From Bacillota bacterium (lineage in GTDB: Bacteria; Bacillota; UBA4882; UBA8346): a DNA stretch of 5,518 nt. A model generated the notes under the pieces. It was not told the origin of the DNA. It did not search any database and worked only from the letters and a program-made list of their open reading frames with translations. Shown in pieces: positions 1-5,270 of this stretch (positions are counted from its first letter, which is position 1; the number at the start of each line of letters is the position of its first letter). The translations under genes were made by a program, and so were the position numbers. The stretch spans positions 1 through 5,518 of the forward strand of contig DNPP01000413.1 in assembly GCA_003501365.1 (NCBI GenBank), given 5' to 3'.

Positions 1-704
1 TCAACATCCACTTCTGCCGATTGATCAGGATGGACCAACCGGATTTTGGTTTCTTCGAAATTAGCTGTCACCCAGACGTGCTTTAAGTCGTTGATTAAAA
101 AGATGACCTGTCCGGGTTGGACGACCTCGCCCGGCATGACTGAACGTTTGGCAATGGTTCCGGAGATTGGAGCAAAGATTTTGGTACTTCCTAATTGAGT
201 TTGAATCACGCCTAACTGAGCTTGGGTATTGCTTACTTGGGAAGCAGCGATTGAATTTTGGACTTGGGCTGAGTCGAAAGCATTTTTGGCATGGTCATAC
301 TCCTCTTTTGAGATGAAGCCGGATTTGAATTGAATCGCTGCCCGCTCGAAATCTTCCTGGGCTTTCTGTAAATCCACCCTTTTGAGTATCACGTTTTCCT
401 TGGCAGAGACCAATCCGGTGTTGGATTGGTTTTCTTGGGCCCGTAAATCAGCGTCGTCCAGCTCGGCCAATAATTGCCCTTCCTCTACATTGGCACCTTC
501 ATCTACTTCTAACTTCTGGATTCGTCCCAACATCTTGGCGCTAACGGAGACATGATCGCCATCAATGGATGCATCATCGGTATAGACATACCTAAAAGTA
601 CTAATCCAATAATATAGGCCCCCCAATCCTGCAATAAGGATAATGCCAAGAACAATGCTTCCGGTAAGAATCGGTTTTTTATGTTCTTCAATTTTAGTTT
701 TCAT
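1..704 (-). CDS. EmrA/HlyD-family membrane fusion protein (efflux adaptor), C-terminus outside the window
   Basis: This is a periplasmic or extracytoplasmic adaptor subunit of an efflux system. The frame is open from the ATG at 704 to the window edge, giving 234 residues with no stop. Residues 1-11 are a short charged cytoplasmic tail and 12-33 a membrane anchor. Residues 46-84 form the first half of a biotinyl-lipoyl-like domain (core VSAKMLGRIQKLEVDEG), about 85-172 a Gln/Ala/Lys-rich coiled-coil hairpin, 173-205 the second lipoyl half (FAPISGTIAKR, then PGEVVQPGQ), and 206-234 the start of the beta-barrel (HVWVTANFEETKI), which is characteristic of EmrA-type adaptors. AAGGAA lies 9 bases before the ATG. 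It follows the second ABC gene after 38 bases, so it is probably in the same operon. EmrA proteins usually pair with an EmrB-type MFS transporter; such a gene would be expected just beyond position 1, but this cannot be seen. Family assignment is firm; the partner and substrate are inferred. Confidence 0.93.
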   Translation of the reverse strand, partial: MKTKIEEHKKPILTGSIVLGIILIAGLGGLYYWISTFRYVYTDDASIDGDHVSVSAKMLGRIQKLEVDEGANVEEGQLLAELDDADLRAQENQSNTGLVSAKENVILKRVDLQKAQEDFERAAIQFKSGFISKEEYDHAKNAFDSAQVQNSIAASQVSNTQAQLGVIQTQLGSTKIFAPISGTIAKRSVMPGEVVQPGQVIFLINDLKHVWVTANFEETKIRLVHPDQSAEVDV

Positions 705-742
705 GAGCTATTCTTCCTTTCTATATTCAGGTTTGCTGATAT

Positions 743-2659
743 TTAAACTGCTTGCTCATCCGTGTATGCGCCGGTAAACTGACTATTATAGAGATCAGCA
801 TAAAAACCGCCCTTAGCCATCAATTCCTGGTGATTACCCATTTCAATGATGGTTCCGTTTTTCATAACCAGAATCAATTCGGCATCCCGAATGGTTGATA
901 GCCGGTGAGCAATGACAAAACTAGTCCTGTCTTTCATCAGCTCTTTCATAGCTTTTTGGATGTAAACCTCAGTTCGGGTATCCACACTACTGGTGGCCTC
1001 ATCCAGGATTAGAATGGCTGGATCGGCCAAGATAGCACGCGCAATAGTCAGGAGCTGCTTTTCACCTTGTGAAATATTCGATGCTTCCTCATTTAAAACC
1101 GTGTTATAGCCTTGCGGTAAAGCACGAATAAAGTGATCGGCATGAGCAGCTTTGGCGGCTCGAATGATCTCTTCGTCAGTCGCGCCTTCTCTGCCGTAAG
1201 CGATATTTTCTTTGATGGTCCCATTGAAAAGCCAGGTGTCTTGAAGCACCATCCCAAACATGGTACGCAACTGGCCCCGTCTTAGGTCCCGGATATCAAC
1301 TCCATCGACCGTGATTTTTCCCTCGTTGATCTCATAGAAACGCATTAAGAGGTTGACCAAGGTGGTCTTACCGGCACCGGTGGGCCCAACAATGGCAATA
1401 GTCTGACCGGGTTTGACCTCAAGGTTCATGTCTTCGATAAGGGTAACGCCTTCCTTATAGCCGAACTTGACATGCTGAAATTTAACCTCGCCCCGGGGCG
1501 ATTCGATTCTTTGGGCGTCAATCCGTTCCGGTATCTCCTCGGGTTCATCAAGGATTTCAAAAACCCGTTCCGCCGAAGCGATGGTGGACTGCAAAATATT
1601 GGCGATATTGGCGGTTTGGACGATCGGCTGACTAAATTGCTGGGAATACTGAATAAACGCCTGCACATCGCCTAGTTCAATTTTCTTTTTGATAACATAA
1701 ATTCCCCCTACGATACAGATCAGTACATAACCAATATTGGTAACAAACTGCATCAAAGGGAAAATGACTCCCGAAACAAACTGGGCGCGCCAACCCGCAC
1801 TATACAGACGATCATTGATTTCGCTGAATTGTTGGATCGATTTCGTTTCATGCCGAAAGGCTTTAACAATTTTATGGCCGGTAAACATTTCCTCCACATG
1901 ACCATTCAAATCTCCAAGCTCTTTTTGTTGGGCGCTAAAGTTCTTTTGTGAGCTTTTGGCGATGAATGCTGTCACCCCGAAAGAAATTGGTAAAGTCACC
2001 AGCGCAATCAATGTTAGCATTGGACTGATGGTGAGCATCATAATAATTACGCCGATAATGGTACAGAGTGAAGTTATCAGTTGGGTCAAGCTCTGCTGCA
2101 AGGTAGTGCTGATATTGTCAATATCATTGGTAACCCGGCTCATGATCTCACCATGGGAACGCGCATCGAAATATTTCAAGGGCAGCCGGGCCAGTTTATC
2201 ATTTACATCCCGGCGCATATCAAATACTGTCTTTTGGGCCACTCCGGCCATCACGTATTGTTGAATATAAGTAAATATGGAACTGAAAATATATAGGCCG
2301 ATTAGAATCAGCATAATGGTGCCGATATATTTAAAATCAATGGATGGGACAGGTTGATGACTTTGATAGGCCACCAACTTACCAATGATGCCGTTTAATA
2401 GACGAGTCGTCGCTTTACCCAAGATTTTAGGGCCCAACACACTAAAAATCGTACTCAGGATCGCAAACAAAAAAACAATTGTTAATTGGGTGGTGTGGGG
2501 CTGTAAATAAACCAGCATCCGCTTAACCGTACCTTTAACGTTTTTGGCTTTTTCCACGGGCCCTCCCATCGGCCCGCCGCCAAAACCTCCCGGTCGTCCC
2601 CCGCCGGGTCTAAAAGATCCTCCCGGCGCCCCTTTTTGCCCTCGCTGTTCCGCACTCAT
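743..2659 (-). CDS. Heterodimeric ABC multidrug exporter, subunit with the catalytic Glu (BmrD/YheH/LmrD/TM288-like)
   Basis: This is a fused membrane-plus-ATPase half-transporter of 638 residues, expected to pair with the product of the preceding gene and export drugs or lipophilic compounds across the cytoplasmic membrane. Residues 8-34 are a Gly/Pro-rich hydrophilic extension, seen in other YheH-type subunits. Six membrane segments lie at roughly 57-78, 111-133, 191-210, 213-235, 294-318 and 332-358. The nucleotide-binding domain has A-loop Tyr401, Walker A GPTGAGKT (425-432), Q-loop Gln473, signature ISQGE (529-533, deviating from LSGGQ), Walker B ILILDE with catalytic Glu554, D-loop SSVD (557-560) and switch His585. 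An intact Walker B/His with a deviant signature is the pattern of the catalytic partner in asymmetric heterodimers. The ATG at 2659 overlaps the upstream TGA as ATGA and follows a strong AGGAGG, so translational coupling is likely. Substrate cannot be read from the sequence. Confidence 0.96.
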   Translation of the reverse strand: MSAEQRGQKGAPGGSFRPGGGRPGGFGGGPMGGPVEKAKNVKGTVKRMLVYLQPHTTQLTIVFLFAILSTIFSVLGPKILGKATTRLLNGIIGKLVAYQSHQPVPSIDFKYIGTIMLILIGLYIFSSIFTYIQQYVMAGVAQKTVFDMRRDVNDKLARLPLKYFDARSHGEIMSRVTNDIDNISTTLQQSLTQLITSLCTIIGVIIMMLTISPMLTLIALVTLPISFGVTAFIAKSSQKNFSAQQKELGDLNGHVEEMFTGHKIVKAFRHETKSIQQFSEINDRLYSAGWRAQFVSGVIFPLMQFVTNIGYVLICIVGGIYVIKKKIELGDVQAFIQYSQQFSQPIVQTANIANILQSTIASAERVFEILDEPEEIPERIDAQRIESPRGEVKFQHVKFGYKEGVTLIEDMNLEVKPGQTIAIVGPTGAGKTTLVNLLMRFYEINEGKITVDGVDIRDLRRGQLRTMFGMVLQDTWLFNGTIKENIAYGREGATDEEIIRAAKAAHADHFIRALPQGYNTVLNEEASNISQGEKQLLTIARAILADPAILILDEATSSVDTRTEVYIQKAMKELMKDRTSFVIAHRLSTIRDAELILVMKNGTIIEMGNHQELMAKGGFYADLYNSQFTGAYTDEQAV

Positions 2660-4383
2660 GCTATCTCCTCCTCTGAGAGCTGTGAGGCGACAATTTCGCG
2701 ATAAACCTCGCAGGTTTGATATAATTCTTTATGAGTTCCGATTCCGGTAATTTTCCCTTCATCAAGAACAATGATCCGGTCGGCGTCCATAATGGTGGCG
2801 ACCCGTTGGCCTACGATGATTAATGTGGAGTCGGCGGTTTCTTTTTTAAGAGCTGCCCGCAGTTTGGCGTCGGTTTTAAAGTCCAGCGCCGAGAAACTGT
2901 CATCGAAGACATAGATCTCCGGCTTGCCTACCAAGGCCCGTGCAATCGATAGACGCTGCTTTTGGCCACCTGAAACATTGGTTCCGCCTTCGGAGATTAG
3001 CGAGGCAAATCCATCCTTCATGTCGGAAATAAATTCCGTGGCTTGAGCAATTTCCGCTGCATGTTGCACTTCGGCATCGGTGGAGTCTTCTTTGCCATAG
3101 CGGATATTCTCAGATATAGTGCCGCTAAATAGGACCGCCTTTTGGGGAACCAGCCCGATTTTAGACCGTAAGGTTTCTTGAGTCATCTCTCTGACGTCAA
3201 CCCCGTTAATTTCGATCTTGCCGCTATTTACATCATAAAAACGGGGAATCAGATTGATTAAAGTCGACTTGCCCGAGCCGGTACTCCCGATAATTGCCGT
3301 AACCTCACCTGGACAGGCTTCAAATGAAACGTTTTTAAGGGCCGGTTCTTCAGCGCCGTGATAATGAAAAGTTACATTGGTAAACTTGAGATAGCCTTTT
3401 TTATTTTCAAACGGTTTGGTATATTCGGGATCAACGATCTCCGGATCGGTGGCCAGTACTTCATTCACTCTGACTGCGGCTGCTTGGGCTCGTGGTATCA
3501 TAATGAACATCATGGTAGCCATCATAATGGCAAACATGATTTGCATGGCATATTGAAGAAAAGCCATCATATTGCCGATATTCGTAAACCCGCGTTCAAT
3601 GTTGATGCCTCCAAACCAGATCACGGCAAGGGTAGTAAAATTCATCAACAACATCATGACCGGCATCATCAAGGCCATAATCTGATTAACCCGGATTGCG
3701 GTTTCCGTGAGATCAAGGTTTGCCAGCTGAAAACGTTTTTTCTCGTTTTCAATCCGGTTAAAAGCCCGAATAACGCGAATGCCGATTAAAGTTTCCCTTA
3801 CTACCAAATTAATCTTATCCAGTTTGGCCTGGATAACCTGGTAGAGAGGAAATCCCTTCCTGGCTAGAATTAATATTGCGCCGGAAAGGACCGGAACAAC
3901 CGCGATAATTACCCATGCCAAATGTTTATCTTTCGAAATGGCCATTATGATGGCCCCGATACACATCAAGGGCGATAAAATCACCATCCGCATGGCAAAC
4001 ATCATCACGTTTTGAATCTGGGTGATATCATTAGTGCAGCGGGTAACTAGGGAAGGAGTGCCGAATTTATCGAATTCATGCAAAGAAAATGAAGACACCC
4101 GGTCGAAGATCGCGCTTCGAATCATTCTACCAAATCCCATGGCGACTTGAGACGATAATAAACTGGCGGTAATGGCACAGATCGAACCGGCTAAAGCAAC
4201 TAAAAGCATTAAACCACCGGTTGCGGTAATGTAATTAATATCGCCATTAATAATACCGCTATCGACGATATCCGACATCAATGTCGGCAGATATAATGAG
4301 GAGAGCGCCTGGAAAAAAACCAAAATTACAATGGAAGATATTGGAATACCGTATGGTTTTAAAAATCGAAATAGCTTAATCAT
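2656..4383 (-). CDS. Heterodimeric ABC multidrug exporter, subunit with degenerate ATP site (BmrC/YheI/LmrC/TM287-like)
   Basis: This is a membrane-plus-ATPase half-transporter of 575 residues from the chosen ATG at 4383. The frame extends to a TTG at 4398, but that codon has no Shine-Dalgarno; GGAG (4393-4396) sits 9 bases before 4383, and MIKLFRFLKPY is the usual family N-terminus. Membrane segments lie at about 11-33, 52-75, 133-150, 154-174, 234-259 and 272-297; the last two are notably Met-rich. The ATPase domain has Walker A GSTGSGKS (366-373), Q-loop Gln414, canonical signature VSGGQ (470-474), Walker B IYVFDD with Asp495 where catalytic Glu is usual, D-loop SALD, and Gln526 where the switch His is usual. 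These substitutions mark the degenerate-site subunit of asymmetric exporters, complementary to the next gene, with which it overlaps by 4 bases. Asp and Gln are normal for this subfamily, so the gene is not damaged. Substrate unknown. Confidence 0.96.
   Translation of the reverse strand: MIKLFRFLKPYGIPISSIVILVFFQALSSLYLPTLMSDIVDSGIINGDINYITATGGLMLLVALAGSICAITASLLSSQVAMGFGRMIRSAIFDRVSSFSLHEFDKFGTPSLVTRCTNDITQIQNVMMFAMRMVILSPLMCIGAIIMAISKDKHLAWVIIAVVPVLSGAILILARKGFPLYQVIQAKLDKINLVVRETLIGIRVIRAFNRIENEKKRFQLANLDLTETAIRVNQIMALMMPVMMLLMNFTTLAVIWFGGINIERGFTNIGNMMAFLQYAMQIMFAIMMATMMFIMIPRAQAAAVRVNEVLATDPEIVDPEYTKPFENKKGYLKFTNVTFHYHGAEEPALKNVSFEACPGEVTAIIGSTGSGKSTLINLIPRFYDVNSGKIEINGVDVREMTQETLRSKIGLVPQKAVLFSGTISENIRYGKEDSTDAEVQHAAEIAQATEFISDMKDGFASLISEGGTNVSGGQKQRLSIARALVGKPEIYVFDDSFSALDFKTDAKLRAALKKETADSTLIIVGQRVATIMDADRIIVLDEGKITGIGTHKELYQTCEVYREIVASQLSEEEIA
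2667..2672 (-). promoter_or_regulatory. Strong Shine-Dalgarno of the second ABC subunit gene
   Basis: AGGAGG (CCTCCT on the given strand) lies 7 bases before the ATG at 2659, inside the last codons of the preceding gene. Together with the ATGA stop/start overlap it supports coupled translation of the two subunits, as expected for a 1:1 heterodimer. It also fixes the start of the Gly-rich subunit, so the Gly/Pro-rich extension is translated. Confidence 0.85.
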
Positions 4384-4392
4384 TAGAAGCAT

Positions 4393-4396
4393 CTCC
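4393..4396 (-). promoter_or_regulatory. Shine-Dalgarno deciding the start of the first ABC subunit gene
   Basis: GGAG is 9 bases before the ATG at 4383. It directly abuts the alternative in-frame ATG at 4392, too close to serve it, and lies downstream of the first base of the TTG at 4398, so neither upstream candidate can use it. This favours the 575-residue product over the 580-residue one. Confidence 0.7.
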
Positions 4397-4400
4397 AATC

Positions 4401-4430
4401 TTGAAAGGCATGACAGATAGGGCCTTTCAA
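4401..4430 (-). repeat. 9-bp perfect inverted repeat in the leader of the ABC exporter genes
   Basis: TTGAAAGGC (4401-4409) and GCCTTTCAA (4422-4430) are perfect inverted copies separated by 12 bases. In the transcript this could fold as a 9-bp stem with a 12-base loop ending 17 bases before the ATG at 4383, immediately upstream of the GGAG. No T-run follows, so it does not look like an intrinsic terminator. It may be a dimeric repressor operator with widely spaced half-sites, or a 5'-leader hairpin affecting mRNA stability or translation. The sequence cannot distinguish these. Confidence 0.7.
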
Positions 4431-4470
4431 TCTCACATTTTAATAACGACGGAAGTCGGGATTTATTGCT

Positions 4471-4476
4471 ATTATA
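4471..4476 (-). promoter_or_regulatory. Possible -10 element (TATAAT) in the marR-to-ABC leader
   Basis: A perfect TATAAT on the minus strand lies in the 119-bp AT-rich gap between marR and the first ABC gene. No good -35 box is present at 16-18 bases (the best is TAAAAT or GTAAAA), and there is no extended TGn. It could be a weak internal promoter giving the exporter genes separate expression, but TATAAT occurs easily by chance in AT-rich DNA. The rest of the gap holds the 9-bp inverted repeat and a small CGAC-N4-GTCG repeat at 4447-4458. Confidence 0.25.
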
Positions 4477-4502
4477 TTATTAAAATCAGAATTATTTTAC
4501 GG

Positions 4503-4970
4503 CTACCTATTATTTGAGTGTTGGTTGCCTGGATTCTCGCAGGCATTCATTAGATTCTTTCGTATTTGCATTAATAAACGGCGCAGTAGAATTTGTTCTT
4601 CAGGAGTAAAATTAGTGAAACATTCTGTTTCGATGGTTCTCAATGATTCTTTTACTTGGATCAAAATATTTTGCCCTTGCCCCGTAAGATAAACTCTGGT
4701 TACCCGTTGGTCGTCTGCGTCGGGTCGACGTTCGATAAAATTGGCCTTAGCCATCCGGTTTAGCATCACAGTAACGGTTGCAGCCTTAATATGAAGTCGC
4801 TCCGCTAACTCGCGTTGACTCAACCCCTCTTGTTTGCCAAGTATGAAAAACAATCTATGCTGACCAGGGTAAACCCCAAATTTTTCAAAAAGCAGATGCA
4901 TCCGGTAATAGTGAAAACGAATCACCTGACTGAATACTGTATATAGGGAATCCGAGTTTTCTTGATCCAT
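4503..4970 (-). CDS. MarR-family transcriptional regulator, probable repressor of the efflux operon
   Basis: This is a 155-residue winged helix-turn-helix protein, the usual size for MarR dimers that repress efflux or stress genes and release DNA on ligand binding. Residues 10-31 and about 98-142 should form the dimerisation helices. SQRELAERLHI (51-61) and the recognition helix KAATVTVMLNRMAKA (62-76) form the HTH, and the wing is RRPDADDQRVTRVYLT (81-96) with the conserved acidic/Arg signature (Asp86, Asp87, Arg89). Cys117 and Cys144 are present, but there is no N-terminal sensing Cys as in OhrR, so a thiol peroxide sensor is not indicated. The ATG at 4970 follows GAGAGG by 6 bases. The gene precedes the ABC exporter by 119 bases on the same strand, and a palindromic site lies 20 bases before its start, supporting autoregulation and control of the downstream genes. 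Ligand unknown. Confidence 0.95.
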   Translation of the reverse strand: MDQENSDSLYTVFSQVIRFHYYRMHLLFEKFGVYPGQHRLFFILGKQEGLSQRELAERLHIKAATVTVMLNRMAKANFIERRPDADDQRVTRVYLTGQGQNILIQVKESLRTIETECFTNFTPEEQILLRRLLMQIRKNLMNACENPGNQHSNNR

Positions 4971-4990
4971 TTGTGGCCTCTCTCAAAAAC

Positions 4991-5006
4991 AATTAGACGG
5001 CTAATT
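4991..5006. promoter_or_regulatory. Putative MarR operator (16-bp perfect palindrome)
   Basis: AATTAGACGGCTAATT consists of AATTAG and CTAATT around a 4-base centre. The inner TTAG-N4-CTAA layout matches the kind of site known for SlyA/MarR-family proteins (SlyA prefers TTAGCAAGCTAA). It lies 20 bases before the marR ATG and coincides with the expected transcription start of the predicted marR promoter, so binding would block initiation. Symmetry and position are seen in the sequence; binding by this MarR is inferred. Confidence 0.75.
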
Positions 5007-5011
5007 AATAT

Positions 5012-5040
5012 AGTTTATTATGCTTTTGACGAACCGTCAA
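5012..5040 (-). promoter_or_regulatory. Predicted sigma-A-type promoter of marR (and probably the efflux operon)
   Basis: On the minus strand the -35 box TTGACG (5035-5040) and the -10 box TAAACT (5012-5017) are separated by exactly 17 bases. The -35 matches the consensus at 5 of 6 positions and the -10 at 4 of 6. Initiation would fall near 5004-5006, at the edge of the palindrome. The -35 box lies within the end of the small membrane-protein gene and is itself one arm of a second inverted repeat. Confidence 0.55.
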
Positions 5041-5200
5041 CTAAATTAACTCCTAAAACAGCTAATAAACTGAATAGAAATGCTATCAACATCAAGAATG
5101 TAAAAACGATTAAATCTCTCCGATAATCCTTGGACAACAGACCTAGCAACCGGAGAAAATAAAGTAAAGCAAAGACGATAATTACGAAAAGAATTTGCAT
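5018..5200 (-). CDS. Small hypothetical membrane protein with two transmembrane segments
   Basis: This is a 60-residue hydrophobic protein of a family I do not recognise. Membrane segments are predicted at about 2-22 and 30-54. They are joined by a short basic loop, SKDYRRD (23-29), which by the positive-inside rule should face the cytoplasm and put both termini outside. The tail NLVDGSSKA is polar. The ATG at 5200 has GGAG (5208-5211) 7 bases upstream and a plausible promoter before that, which supports a real gene over chance. It ends 47 bases before marR on the same strand, and the marR -35 box lies in its 3' end. Read-through from this gene into marR is possible. Such small proteins can act as transporter accessory subunits, but nothing here shows that. 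Confidence 0.7.
   Translation of the reverse strand: MQILFVIIVFALLYFLRLLGLLSKDYRRDLIVFTFLMLIAFLFSLLAVLGVNLVDGSSKA
5026..5040. repeat. Inverted repeat TTGACG-N3-CGTCAA over the marR -35 box
   Basis: TTGACGAACCGTCAA has perfect 6-base arms around AAC. One arm is the predicted -35 hexamer of the marR promoter, so a protein bound here would compete with RNA polymerase. It lies in the last codons of the 60-residue gene (its Asp-Gly-Ser-Ser segment) and is not followed by a T-run, so a terminator is unlikely. Its half-sites differ from those of the 4991-5006 palindrome. Confidence 0.5.
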
Positions 5201-5221
5201 TTTTAAGCTCCGGCGCGATTA

Positions 5222-5250
5222 ATTTTAGCGAAACCAAATCAGCCGACCAA
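5222..5250 (-). promoter_or_regulatory. Possible promoter of the small membrane-protein gene
   Basis: On the minus strand TTGGTC (5245-5250) and TAAAAT (5222-5227) are 17 bases apart. The -10 matches consensus at 5 of 6 positions, while the -35 matches only the TTG. Initiation would be near 5214-5216, giving a very short leader that still includes GGAG at 5208-5211. It sits in the gap after the upstream gene, which shows no clear intrinsic terminator. Confidence 0.4.
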
Positions 5251-5270
5251 TATAATTTATGGCTGTTGAT

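Noticed and set aside
509..691. 60-residue minus-strand frame with a TTG start
   Set aside because: It is an alternative frame inside the membrane fusion protein gene, whose own frame gives an unmistakable EmrA-type protein over the same bases.
1956..2296. Overlapping plus-strand frames of 102 and 71 residues
   Set aside because: Both are antisense shadows of the membrane domain of the second ABC subunit; their hydrophobicity mirrors the real gene.
3358..3789. 143-residue plus-strand open frame, His-rich
   Set aside because: It lies wholly antisense to the membrane domain of the first ABC subunit. Its His/Asn/Asp runs come from reading the Met/Ile/Ala codons backwards, and it shows no ribosome binding site or domain.
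4361..4361. Idea that the first ABC gene is a decayed transporter because the catalytic Glu and switch His are missing
   Set aside because: The Asp/Gln pattern is normal for the degenerate-site partner of heterodimeric exporters, and the frame is intact and full length.
4447..4458. CGAC-GGAA-GTCG inverted repeat as a terminator after marR
   Set aside because: The stem is only 4 bp and the minus-strand continuation TTATTAAAA is not a convincing U-tract, so read-through into the ABC genes is more likely.
5046..5237. 63-residue minus-strand frame with a TTG start overlapping the small membrane-protein gene
   Set aside because: No Shine-Dalgarno precedes the TTG, the product has no clear membrane or domain pattern, and the overlapping 60-residue frame has an ATG, GGAG and a clean two-TM profile.
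5240..5265. CAGCC-N16-GGCTG inverted repeat as a terminator of the upstream gene
   Set aside because: A 5-bp stem with a 16-base loop and no T-run is too weak, and it overlaps the possible promoter of the small gene.
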